Shown: positions 44,346 to 51,749 of the stretch, piece after piece
Layout: the number at the start of each line of letters is the position of its first letter
How positions within the stretch are numbered: position 1 is the stretch's first letter
NCBI RefSeq assembly: GCF_038002345.1
Contig: NZ_JBBOCJ010000001.1
Location: forward strand, 6,014,001-6,078,000
Source of the DNA: Paenibacillus sp. FSL M7-0420
GTDB lineage: Bacteria > Bacillota > Bacilli > Paenibacillales > Paenibacillaceae
DNA length: 64,000 nucleotides
Reading direction: 5' to 3'
The notes under the pieces: generated by a model
Told to the model about the DNA's origin: nothing
Databases searched by the model: none
The model's input: only the letters and a program-made list of their open reading frames with translations
Made by a program: the position numbers and the translations under genes

Positions 44346-45908
44346 TTATTTTTTGTACGCGGCATTGTATTCTTCGATGATCTTCGCCCCGCCCCGGCTC
44401 TTCCAGTTCTCGACTTCCTTCTCGAAGCCGGCTTTATCCAGCTGACCGTACATGTACTTGTATGTCGCATCCGCAATAATCTGCTGAAGCTCAACGCCCT
44501 TGGACGTATAGGTAGCCGAGTCGAGCGCAGCCGTAGGATCTGCGACCCCGTATTTCACATTCTCCAGCACCAGCTCCTCCGCATGAATCCGGCCCGGCAG
44601 CACGTTCAGACTCTGATACATGCCGTTCGTTTCGTATTCGCCGATAACGCTGTCCTTGAAGCCTTTGACTTCGCGTTCAATGAGCTCTTTATTGTCGGTC
44701 GCTTTGGCTTTGCCGTCCACCACGGTATAGTGTGTGCCTTCAATGCCCCAGTACATCAGATTCGATACTTCAGGAGTCATCATGTAATCGAAGAACTTCA
44801 GGATCTTCTTCAGCTCCGCTTCATCCTTCACCGCCGATTTTGGGAACAGCACTACATTGTTATAGCCGGGAATCATCCACTGGGCGAACTTGCCGTCAGC
44901 TCCAGCCACCATACTATGCGTATCCAGCACGGCATCCGGCACGTTCTTGATCAGGTCCTTATTCAAGGAATCGATATCCTGCATCGAGCCGCCGATATAC
45001 AGCCCGGCTTTGCCGCTGGTGAACATATTGACCGCATCCGTCTTGCTGGTTGCTGCGAAGTCCTGGTTCATGTAACCGCCTTCACGCAGCTTTTTGAAGA
45101 AATCCATGGTATCGATATATTGCGGAAAAGTGAACTCTGGCGCAAGCTGACCGTCCTTCTCGGCCCAGTTATTCGGGGTGCCGAACCAGGAGGAGACGGT
45201 TTTGAACGCACCATACACCAGCTCGTTGCGGTCAACAACACCGATGGTATCCTTTTTCCCGTTGCCGTCCGGGTCCTGCTCGGTAAAAGCCTTAGCCATC
45301 GCGAACAATTCCTCCGTGTTGGCCGGCGCTTTCAGTCCCAGCTTATCCGCCCAGTCCTTGCGGTAGATGATGCCCTGGCGGGCCAGCGGACGGCCGATAT
45401 ACAGGGTATACAGCTTGCCGTCTACCTTGGTGTTATTCAGGATCTCCGGCTTCAGCTTATTCAGGTTAGGGAATTCGCTGAGCAGCGGCCCGATCTCCCA
45501 GAACTGCCCGTCCTTGATCGCTTCCTTCATCTGCAGGAAGGTCGTCTGATTCTTCAGATACGTCACCTGCGGCAGGGAGCCGGTGGCGAACGAGGAGTTC
45601 AGCTTCTCCTCATACGTATCGGCTGGGAAGAACTGGTAGGTCAGCTTCGTATTCGTCAATTTCTCCACTTCATTCTTGATCGTATCCGGTGGAGTATCTG
45701 TCGTGTTCAGCGGGAGCATGATTTTGATCTCAGTCGGCTTCTCCGGCTCAGCAGTGGCCGAGTCCGTGGTTGCGGTTGTGTTGGTCCCGGTGCTGGCGCC
45801 CGGGTCTTTCGTAGCTGCCGCCTCTTTGTTGTTGTTACCGCCGCAAGCGGACAACATGCTGAGGGTCAGCAGCGAGCTTAGAAGCAGGGTGAAGGATTTT
45901 TTCGTCAT
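44346..45908 (-). CDS. Extracellular solute-binding protein, LplA/YtcQ type
   Basis: A 520-residue lipoprotein with lipobox LSAC (Cys22) and a Thr/Ala-rich linker. It belongs to the large binding proteins that serve LplB/LplC permeases and probably binds unsaturated rhamnogalacturonan or galacturonan oligosaccharides. VDGKLYTLYIGRPLARQGIIYRKDW and DPDGNGKKDTIGVVDRN are shared with the lone paralogue at 54425-55954. Start at ATG 45908 with AGAGG and GGAGG upstream. CTTGTA/TACAAG (45930-45946) is a small palindrome near the ribosome site that could be an operator. Confidence 0.9.
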   Translation of the reverse strand: MTKKSFTLLLSSLLTLSMLSACGGNNNKEAAATKDPGASTGTNTTATTDSATAEPEKPTEIKIMLPLNTTDTPPDTIKNEVEKLTNTKLTYQFFPADTYEEKLNSSFATGSLPQVTYLKNQTTFLQMKEAIKDGQFWEIGPLLSEFPNLNKLKPEILNNTKVDGKLYTLYIGRPLARQGIIYRKDWADKLGLKAPANTEELFAMAKAFTEQDPDGNGKKDTIGVVDRNELVYGAFKTVSSWFGTPNNWAEKDGQLAPEFTFPQYIDTMDFFKKLREGGYMNQDFAATSKTDAVNMFTSGKAGLYIGGSMQDIDSLNKDLIKNVPDAVLDTHSMVAGADGKFAQWMIPGYNNVVLFPKSAVKDEAELKKILKFFDYMMTPEVSNLMYWGIEGTHYTVVDGKAKATDNKELIEREVKGFKDSVIGEYETNGMYQSLNVLPGRIHAEELVLENVKYGVADPTAALDSATYTSKGVELQQIIADATYKYMYGQLDKAGFEKEVENWKSRGGAKIIEEYNAAYKK

Positions 45909-46126
45909 TCCTCTTTGACCTCCGTTTAACTTGTATTGGTTACAAGCCTCACAATACGCTCCGGGGTGGATTACGAAAACAATCATTTGCTCATAAAAGC
46001 GGGCTGGGCGCGGGGGTGTGGGTTAATGATTATCGTGTGATGGGGGGGATAGGCATTGAAAGCTAGAGCGTGGGAGTGGTGTTGGCATGACGGAAATGGC
46101 GGCGGGCGGAACTGTGTTGCGGGCGG

Positions 46127-46206
46127 GTGCGGCAGCGGGTAGGTGCGGCGGCGGGTAGGTGTGGCAGCGGGTAGGTACGGCGGCGGGTAGGTGCGGCGGC
46201 GGGCGG
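46127..46206. repeat. 16-bp G+C-rich tandem repeat, five units
   Basis: GTGCGGCAGCGGGTAG and variants (GTGCGGCGGCGGGTAG, GTGTGGCAGCGGGTAG, GTACGGCGGCGGGTAG, GTGCGGCGGCGGGCGG) repeat head to tail. Confidence 0.9.
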
Positions 46207-46279
46207 GACTGCGTGAGCTTTGGACTTCCGGCCGCTGTTGTCTCCAGATGTTGTTGATTATATGCTTCCAGCAGATAAC

Positions 46280-46313
46280 ATCCGGAGACAAAGGCGGACG
46301 CTATCGCTCCTCC
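46280..46313 (+). repeat. Dispersed 34-bp repeat, copy 2
   Basis: ATCCGGAGACAAAGGCGGAC continuing into GCTATCGCTCCTCC matches 28965-28998. Confidence 0.6.
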
Positions 46314-46410
46314 AGTTCCAAACCTCCCTCCGTCCCTTTCTGCCGCCCCAGGTTGGGGGCTTTCAAGGCCTATCCTTGAAAGGGGGCAAAGGGAATAGCC
46401 CCGCCACTTC

Positions 46411-46590
46411 GCGCGGCGGGGCCTTAGTAGATAAGGAGGCTGATTAGTCCGCTATTACTCAAAAATCCTGCACAAATTGCAACATTCCGCTCATAAAACT
46501 AACCATAATCAAAAAATGTTGCAGAAAAAGCAGCATTCCTTCTCTTCTAAGCAGCCCAAAGAGAAAATTCCTGCATTTCGTGCAACATTC
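46411..46590 (+). repeat. 180-bp direct repeat left of the IS, with family C palindromes
   Basis: From GCGCGGCGGGGCC to TGCAACATTC this segment recurs at 47917-48095 with few differences. It contains three short palindromes: TCCTGCA/TGCAACATT, AATGTTGC/GCAGCATT and TCCTGCA/TGCAACATT with 4-6 nt loops. Confidence 0.85.
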
Positions 46591-46637
46591 CTTTGTAGTG
46601 TCCTGATATAGGCGATCCAGAGATGCATTATGTGCAG

Positions 46638-47877
46638 GCGTGTTGATTACCCATATTATGGGATGACAAAAACACCTAAATGTTCTTTACGCCTGAGCAG
46701 ATTAAACTGAACCTGCCACTCCAGCGGAAGATTAAATATACGCCAATGCTGTATAAATTCCCAAAGAGTCAGTTCGGCAAAGACCGGTACCTTCGGATGA
46801 ATTTCATCAAAAATGTACTTCAAAAGCACATACACAGCAAGGGCCACAAACAATTGGTTATATACTGCATTTTCGGTGGTTCCAAATAAACAAGGGACAT
46901 TCAGATGCTGCTTCATCCAGCGGAAAAAGACTTCAATCTTCCAGCGTGCTTTGTAGATTTCAGCAATCACCTGAGCAGACTCTTTTCTCAAATCGGTCAC
47001 GACTCGCACCACTTCACCCCGGTCGTTTTCAAATTCAACGACGCGGTGGCGCTGGGTAGATTGATGTTTCCCTTGACCAATATAACAAGTGATATCGCGT
47101 ACAATTTGGGTGTCTCCCTCTGCCGGTCGCTGAAGCTTTCGCGGCTTTACCAAATGGAGATTGTCTTTTAGACGAATCACAAAAGACTGACCTTGCTGCA
47201 CATATTGATCCAATCGACCGATTTTTCCATACGCTCGATCCTGAACTAAAATGTAGTCCTTATGGGCCAAGACTTCTCCAAATGGAGCGTCATTGCGCCG
47301 GGCAATCGATTCGACCACCTTCAAGGGGGAATGCTGGCCATGCGAATGAGCGACATGCAGCTTCAGGCCCCCTCTGAATTTTTTATACGGAGCCCAAGAC
47401 ATGCGGGAGTTCGCCGCCGTAACCGTCGTCGAGTCAATCAGCAGCAGATCTTTAGGCAGATTCAGGTGACGCCGGGTTTGCCGGTTACATTTCTGGACAA
47501 GCAGTTGAAACAAACGTTTGAAGATATCGTAAGGAACTTCACCGGCTTTGCCCGAAAGAGTGGAGTAATGAACCTTAGGCAAATCGAAGTTCGAGCCCAC
47601 GCGGGCACTTTGACGAAAGCCATCCCATTGGTGGTAGCAGGCTTGGATAAAGTAATCGAACAACACACCAACGGTCATTTTGGTTCCGGTATCCTCGTAG
47701 TCCTCGGTTTGCCCGGTCACCATTTCAACTTCTTCTGGAGTTAATACTTGTTTGAATACGGCTAAGAATGGGGTATTATTATTCATGAGGTCGCCTCATT
47801 TCGGTTTGGTTTGGTCGTACTTACCATTACCCGAAATGGCGGCCTTTTTTGTCCCTTTTATTGGGAAATCAACACGC
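46638..47877 (-). mobile_element. IS4-family insertion sequence
   Basis: The transposase gene is bounded by imperfect terminal inverted repeats. The left end reads GCGTGTTGATTACCCA; the right end, read inward, is GCGTGTTGATTTCCCA. Similarity continues inward as GGGA..GACAAAAA. The element is about 1240 bp. No matching target duplication was found at the two ends. The right flank resumes inside a family C palindrome (TTACAGAAAAAGCAGC), while the left flank is unrelated, so a rearrangement has probably happened at the left end. Confidence 0.75.
46656..47786 (-). CDS. IS4-family transposase
   Basis: A 376-residue DDE transposase. The catalytic residues are Asp118 (LLIDSTTV), Asp183 (VQDRAYG) and Glu285. 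The IS4 signature Y-x2-R-x3-E-x6-K is exact: Tyr278, Arg281, Glu285, Lys292. The frame is intact and full length, so the element may still move. It lies between two copies of a 180-bp repeat. The region around 47900 shows fused repeat copies, which suggests recombination in this neighbourhood. Confidence 0.93.
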   Translation of the reverse strand: MNNNTPFLAVFKQVLTPEEVEMVTGQTEDYEDTGTKMTVGVLFDYFIQACYHQWDGFRQSARVGSNFDLPKVHYSTLSGKAGEVPYDIFKRLFQLLVQKCNRQTRRHLNLPKDLLLIDSTTVTAANSRMSWAPYKKFRGGLKLHVAHSHGQHSPLKVVESIARRNDAPFGEVLAHKDYILVQDRAYGKIGRLDQYVQQGQSFVIRLKDNLHLVKPRKLQRPAEGDTQIVRDITCYIGQGKHQSTQRHRVVEFENDRGEVVRVVTDLRKESAQVIAEIYKARWKIEVFFRWMKQHLNVPCLFGTTENAVYNQLFVALAVYVLLKYIFDEIHPKVPVFAELTLWEFIQHWRIFNLPLEWQVQFNLLRRKEHLGVFVIP

Positions 47878-48095
47878 TTACAGAAAAAGCAGCATTCTTC
47901 CTCTCCTAAGCAGCCCGCGCGGCGGGGCCTTAGTAGATAAGGAGGCTGATTAGTCCGCTATTACTCAAAAATCCTGCACAAATTGCAACAATCCACTCAT
48001 AAAACTAACCATAATCAAAAAATGTTGCAGAAAAGGCAGCATTCTTCCTCTCCTAAGCCACCCAAAGAGAAAATTCCTGCATTTCGTGCAACATT
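47878..48095 (+). repeat. Repeat copies right of the IS (family C)
   Basis: 47878-47916 is the tail of one repeat copy (from CAGAAAAAGCAGCATT to CTAAGCAGCCC). It is joined directly to a second copy (47917-48095) that starts GCGCGGCGGGGCC and matches 46411-46590. The joint removes the sequence that normally follows AGCAGCCC. Confidence 0.8.
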
Positions 48096-48122
48096 TTAAG
48101 GGAATAGCTTATATACATCGTT

Positions 48123-48418
48123 TTACAGATCATAGCTTGGTACGTATTCAAACCGAATAGACAACTTTCCTTCCGCATCATATCCCCAATACGCGAAGAC
48201 ATAACAATTAGAATATTTATCTGTATTCTGTTCTAATTTTACTGCCAATACGGCTTCAACGTCGTGAGCATCCACTAGCAAACGCTTAAGTCTTCGATAT
48301 ACCAACCATGTTCATTATTGGCGCAATCATTCCCTTCTCCTGAATCAATCACAAATTCTTTTCCAATCTCACGTGCCTTTGAAATCACGCAATCCATATA
48401 TTCATCACTTGGCTCCAA
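48123..48418 (-). pseudogene. Frameshifted small gene of unknown function
   Basis: On the minus strand, TTG at 48418 with AGGAGG upstream opens a frame beginning LEPSDEYMDCVISKAREIG. It runs through NNEHGWYIEDLS to a stop. The shifted frame, open from about 48305, carries LLVDAHDVEAVLAV and ends EYVPSYDL at 48123. The two halves read as one protein of about 98 residues broken by a single frameshift near 48280-48300. The family is not recognised. Its size and the neighbouring accessory genes would fit a small immunity-type protein, but that is a guess. Confidence 0.5.
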
Positions 48419-48571
48419 AATCTTACCTCCTATGATGTAAATGATGCCTTTGGACTTGACCTCTCATTAACCCACTCCTTCCCTTTACCTTTATACTTAT
48501 CTTGTTCTGCACTTTTATCGGCGTTAGCTTCATTTTTGGATGAAAGGATAGATCAAACATAAACGATCTCA

Positions 48572-48600
48572 TTGACTTTTTGTTGCCACACAAATATATT
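48572..48600 (+). promoter_or_regulatory. Sigma-A promoter of the RHH gene
   Basis: TTGACT (48572-48577), a 17-bp spacer and TATATT (48595-48600), 30 bp before the start codon. Confidence 0.65.
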
Positions 48601-48630
48601 TATTATGGACACAAAAAGTGGGGTGAGGCG

Positions 48631-48810
48631 ATGTCGTCCAAAAAGATGGGGCGTCCACTATCTGACAATCCCAAAAGCGAATTGATTCGGGTACGTGTCG
48701 ATCAAGAAATTTTGAGCAAGCTTGATGCCTGCACTGAGAAGCTCCAAACGACCCGTTCCGATGTTATCCGCAAGGGAATTGAAAAGGTGTTTGACGAGCT
48801 CCAAAAATAA
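48631..48810 (+). CDS. Ribbon-helix-helix (CopG-type) DNA-binding protein
   Basis: A 59-residue protein. After a basic start (MSSKKMGRPLSDNP) it has SELIRVRVDQEILSKLDACTEKL followed by TTRSDVIRKGIEKV, the beta-strand and two helices of a ribbon-helix-helix dimer. GGGGTGAGG precedes ATG 48631. A sigma-A promoter lies 30 bp upstream. Such proteins repress toxin-antitoxin or plasmid genes, but no toxin is adjacent. The next gene (48951) is of the DUF6809 type, with 140 bp between them, so co-transcription is possible. Confidence 0.75.
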   Translation: MSSKKMGRPLSDNPKSELIRVRVDQEILSKLDACTEKLQTTRSDVIRKGIEKVFDELQK

Positions 48811-48950
48811 AGAAGGAAGCAGCGTAAGTCCCACGAAGAACACCGCTACTTCCTATCCCGCAACCGCTTGGATAAGCAGACTGCATAAATATCCTACCAT
48901 GTGCAAGAATCTCATTCAAGCGATGCGATGATAATAATGGGAGGACAAGC

Positions 48951-49223
48951 ATGAAAACAATTTTGGAAGCCCTGTACCACGGGAAGCTTCAACCCAATAT
49001 GACTATTGTGCCGTCACATCCAGAATATCGTTCCGCATGCAAACAGGTAGCAGCAGAGACACAGCAATGGCGCGAACGGTTGGGTGAGAAAGTGTTTAGA
49101 GAGCTGGAGGAATATTTGGATTTGTACGATAGCGTGAACAGCATGTATGTGGAAACTGCCTTTCATCATGGGTTCAAGTTGGGGGCAAACCTACTGATTG
49201 AAACGATGAGTCCTCGGCAGTAA
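48951..49223 (+). CDS. DUF6809-like small protein
   Basis: A 90-residue protein with MKTILEALYHGKLQPNMTIVP at the N-terminus, a Gln/Glu-rich middle and a C-terminal AFHHGFKLGANLLIETM helix. This layout resembles DUF6809 proteins, which are common in Paenibacillus and have no known function. GGGAGGACAAGC precedes the ATG. It follows the ribbon-helix-helix gene on the same strand. No signal peptide or catalytic motif is visible. Confidence 0.7.
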   Translation: MKTILEALYHGKLQPNMTIVPSHPEYRSACKQVAAETQQWRERLGEKVFRELEEYLDLYDSVNSMYVETAFHHGFKLGANLLIETMSPRQ

Positions 49224-49543
49224 GCCTTAGAGGATTTATCGTCTGTATCGCAGAAAAGTCAATGAAAGTTATTACTCACGGTTAAATCTCTAGAATAAAG
49301 GGCTGGATAAAAAACAGTCCTAATCATCAAAGCCATAACTAGATAATGTTTACCTTTGGGCATGCATTAATGTCTAAGAGTCGCTGGAAAGCGACTCTTA
49401 GACAAGGGAAATTTTCCTTTTGTAATAGGTTTTAACATTTCGCATATTGACGGGTGACTCTCTGATGGATGGTATCTAAATTAGAGAATTTTTATCTAAT
49501 CTCAAGATTCTTCATGATTAGATACTATAACCAAAGAGAAAGC
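49224..49543. other. Gene-free stretch with a perfect 34-nt hairpin
   Basis: No gene is supported. TGTCTAAGAGTCGCT (49371-49385) and AGCGACTCTTAGACA (49390-49404) are perfect 15-bp arms around a GGAA tetraloop. AGGGAAATTTTCCTTTT follows. It may terminate transcription from 49223, although the T-tract is distant. A second inverted repeat, ATCTAATC/GATTAGAT (about 49493-49523), precedes the stop of the next minus-strand gene. Confidence 0.6.
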
Positions 49544-50188
49544 TTAAATAGATCCAGGAACGGAAACTGTGCTTGAATTACCCGGTGCAAGGGTCAGCCA
49601 ACCCTGATTTATTGTACGAATTCTTCCTGTCATCTTTGTTCGATAATATCCATCAGAAACATCAGTGAATTGGGCTTGATTTTCTTCAAAATTAGAGTAT
49701 CCACCTTCGTTTAAGAAGAGCCTCGTCTCTCCGTTTGCCCATATAAATGCAGAACTCTTTTGGAGCACCATATTAAGATCCACTTTTGACACTTGTGTAT
49801 CTGGTTCGAAGGTTACCTTCCATCCAGAATAAACAGTACGATAAGTGGCGCTAATTGAAATATCAAGCCGCCCGTAGGAAACTGCACCCGCTTTTAAACT
49901 GTAACTTGGCTCATTGATTTTATCAGTGGTTTTGTTTTGGATAAATTCAGATTCCTTATAAAAGTAAAGTGTTCTGGTTTCGCCGCCTTCAACAAATGTA
50001 CCAGATGTTATAGTGATTCTACCCTCTTCATCCACATTTTGATGAAGAGCTTCGATAGAGTCCTTAGAAGTTGTTAAGGGCGCAAATTCACTTCCTGGAA
50101 TTATCGTTCCGTTAGTATCAGCAAAGACTGAAGACGAAATAGACAAAGTCAATATTAGTGAAAATAACACAGAAAACATCTTCTTCAA
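49544..50188 (-). CDS. Secreted protein of unknown function
   Basis: A 214-residue protein with a signal peptide (LKKMFSVLFSLILTLSISSSVFA, cleavage after SVFA). The mature part is beta-rich with no Cys and no recognised domain; it has SAFIWANGETRLFL and ends WLTLAPGNSSTVSVPGSI. The start was put at TTG 50188 with AAGGAG 8 nt upstream; GTG 50197 overlaps that site. The gene is A+T-rich compared with the metabolic loci. It is divergent from the small gene at 50350. No function can be assigned. Confidence 0.6.
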   Translation of the reverse strand: MKKMFSVLFSLILTLSISSSVFADTNGTIIPGSEFAPLTTSKDSIEALHQNVDEEGRITITSGTFVEGGETRTLYFYKESEFIQNKTTDKINEPSYSLKAGAVSYGRLDISISATYRTVYSGWKVTFEPDTQVSKVDLNMVLQKSSAFIWANGETRLFLNEGGYSNFEENQAQFTDVSDGYYRTKMTGRIRTINQGWLTLAPGNSSTVSVPGSI

Positions 50189-50349
50189 ATCTACCACTCC
50201 TTGATTGAAATTTCAGATACCGGCCAGTAATCTTATTAAAGTATAGATTCTAATATATGGAATTACAAGGTATTTACGATTTTTTATTACAATATTATAT
50301 ATTTTGTGCTAAATTATTCTTATAATTTCGAGAGGAGGATCTTAAAATT

Positions 50350-50610
50350 ATGGACAATAAATTTCGCTTTTCGAATAAAAAATTATACTATTCCATATCA
50401 AATAATCTAGTATTAGTGATGGAAGCTTCCAAAAATAAAAAATACTTGCTTTCCGATGTTTGGGATTATACTACCCTTTATTCATTAGATGTCGGTGCCT
50501 CTTTTGAGGATTTCAATCATAAAAATGCTAATGAAGTTGGAGGTTACTTTTTTAAGGAATCAGATATAGAAGATATTTTTCGTTTAATTAAAAGTGAATC
50601 CCCTTGGTAA
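50350..50610 (+). CDS. Small protein of unknown function
   Basis: An 86-residue acidic, aromatic-rich protein with no signal peptide. GAGAGGAGG lies 11 nt before the ATG. It is A+T-rich. Sequence such as VWDYTTLYSLDVGASFEDF and ESDIEDIFRLIKSE is not recognised. Its position among decayed and accessory genes suggests it arrived with them. It has no terminator of its own before the Fic fragment. Confidence 0.5.
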   Translation: MDNKFRFSNKKLYYSISNNLVLVMEASKNKKYLLSDVWDYTTLYSLDVGASFEDFNHKNANEVGGYFFKESDIEDIFRLIKSESPW

Positions 50611-50655
50611 AAGAAGAGTACAAGGAACAAACTACTTAAATAGCCCTAAATTGAT

Positions 50656-51084
50656 TTGAGAGCATATTTTGGTTTGAATAAGCATAGGACCATCAAGGAT
50701 GCATTTAGTGTTGAAGAATTCTTCGATAAAAGAATTGAAGATTACTATGATACGCTGATGGAGGCCACACAAGGTAATTTAAAACCATTCATTGTTTTTT
50801 ATCTGGAGTGCGTTAACGCATCACTTACGAAGGTTCTTAGACAACTGCAGCGTTACGATAAAATCAAACATACTCGTGAATTGCTGGGCAAAGGACATGC
50901 CAAAACGATGTTTGAATGGATTAGCAGGATGGAGGATGGTGAGGTTTTCCATAGACAATTATTTGATAATACACTGGATGCCTCCTCCTCAAGTATTGCG
51001 AAGAATATTTCAAGACTTAAAGAATTGGGCGTAATTAAATCAGGCAGGGGCCGCGGAGAATATATCGTCTGTATCACGGATTAG
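50656..51084 (+). pseudogene. Fic-family protein fragment, C-terminal part
   Basis: A 142-residue frame starting with a TTG that has no ribosome site. The segment RIEDYYDTLMEATQGNLKPFIVFYLECVN resembles the helices that follow the Fic core (usually YY..L...G...W..F.L). The C-terminus is a winged helix, with [27 protein letters not shown]. The Fic signature HPFxxGNGR and everything before it are absent, and the upstream 45 bp show no trace of it. It is therefore a remnant of an AMP-transferase-type protein. A terminator follows at 51096-51129. Confidence 0.6.
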
Positions 51085-51095
51085 TCCCATAGCTA

Positions 51096-51129
51096 AGCCC
51101 CACCGCTGAAGCGGCTGGGCCTTCTTTTG
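51096..51129 (+). terminator. Terminator after the Fic fragment
   Basis: GCCCCACCGCT and AGCGGCTGGGC pair with small mismatches around GA, followed by CTTCTTTT. Confidence 0.65.
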
Positions 51130-51277
51130 CATCAACAGCTCTATTCTGGGAATAGCACTTTGGATACGATATACTAAGCGGCTGGTGTCATCAAAGCGAC
51201 GGCTCCAATATCCAGAGAAATCGCCACGCAGGACCTCCGGCTTCCCTATCCCCTCGTAGCGTTTCGTTCAATATCTT
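51124..51277 (-). pseudogene. Txe/YoeB-type toxin remnant
   Basis: Directly after the antitoxin stop, the minus strand encodes KDIERN in one frame and then, one base shifted, [20 protein letters not shown] followed by [12 protein letters not shown]. This is the conserved second half of Txe/YoeB mRNA-cleaving toxins (GxGKPExL-xGxxSGYWSRRI-RLVY). The first 35-45 residues are missing, a one-base deletion breaks the frame near AAACGC, and the C-terminus beyond LVYRI has drifted. The toxin cannot be made. The remnant directly abuts the antitoxin gene. Confidence 0.7.
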
Positions 51278-51523
51278 TTATTGAGTCACAGTCTTTCCTT
51301 GCTCCATCTGTTGAATGGATTGCTTTAACCATTTGACGTTGGACGGGTTATAGAAAGGATCAGTCTGAGTTGTGATTTCAAAAGGAATTCCACCTTTACG
51401 TAGTGACTGTCTAACAAAGATATTGATCGCCGTTGTCATGTTTAATCCCAAGTCAGAAAAAAGCAATTCCGCTTCTTTTTTCAAGTCTTCATCAATGCGA
51501 ATATTGATATTGGTTTGAGCCAT
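51278..51523 (-). CDS. RelB/DinJ-family antitoxin, toxin partner lost
   Basis: An 81-residue antitoxin. [20 protein letters not shown] followed by [19 protein letters not shown] is the ribbon-helix-helix DNA-binding and dimer half of RelB/DinJ. The C-terminal toxin-binding tail stops at EQGKTVTQ, shorter than usual, because a deletion joins it to the middle of the toxin gene. AGAGGTG is 8 nt before ATG 51523. The DNA-binding part is intact, so it may persist as an orphan repressor or as an antidote to related toxins. That is inference. Confidence 0.75.
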   Translation of the reverse strand: MAQTNINIRIDEDLKKEAELLFSDLGLNMTTAINIFVRQSLRKGGIPFEITTQTDPFYNPSNVKWLKQSIQQMEQGKTVTQ

Positions 51524-51629
51524 TCTCAACACCTCTTTCGTTACTGAAAAATCCCACCACAAGAAGCTGTAGCAGGACTTTAAAGTTTAGCTTATGGGAT
51601 GATACTGTCCTAAGCGTTGGAGGAATTAA

Positions 51630-51749
51630 TCAGCCTTCCCCGTGATTGAATAATGAAATTCCAGGAGAGCTAGGTACGTTTGGCCCTACAACAATTGGTA
51701 CTAAAACAATGCTAAGAACCGTAAGAAGTATAACGACCCTTTTCTTCAT
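51630..51749 (-). CDS. Small secreted peptide, candidate signal of the adjacent HTH-TPR regulator
   Basis: A 39-residue product: MKKRVVILLTVLSIVLVPIV is a short positive N-terminus plus a hydrophobic export signal, followed by VGPNVPSSPGISLFNHGEG. The ATG at 51749 lies inside the 3' end of the regulator gene in another frame (38-bp overlap) and has an excellent site, GGGAGGAG, 6 nt away. A small exported pre-peptide encoded at the end of an HTH-TPR regulator gene is the classic layout of RRNPP systems (PlcR-PapR, NprR-NprX, Rap-Phr). The mature signal would be a short C-terminal piece such as part of PGISLFNHGEG. Function is inferred from layout only. Confidence 0.6.
   Translation of the reverse strand: MKKRVVILLTVLSIVLVPIVVGPNVPSSPGISLFNHGEG

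Larger units (their letters stand above)
45909..46637. other. Gene-free, repeat-rich stretch upstream of the pectin operon
   Basis: About 730 bp with no supported gene. It holds a five-unit G+C-rich tandem repeat (46127-46206), the dispersed 34-bp repeat (46280-46313), hairpins CTTTCAAGG/CCTTGAAAG (46360-46382) and GCCCCGCC/GGCGGGGC (46400-46424), and the left copy of the repeat that flanks the IS element. The pectin operon promoter must lie near its right-hand start but was not pinned down. Confidence 0.6.

Noticed and set aside
44583..45881. Plus-strand 432-codon frame
   Set aside because: Antisense to the LplA-type binding protein.
45983..46291. Pro/Arg-rich minus-strand protein
   Set aside because: It is produced by the 16-bp G+C repeat and has no ribosome site.
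46626..47889. Target-site duplication of the IS
   Set aside because: The 10-12 bp on the two sides do not match.
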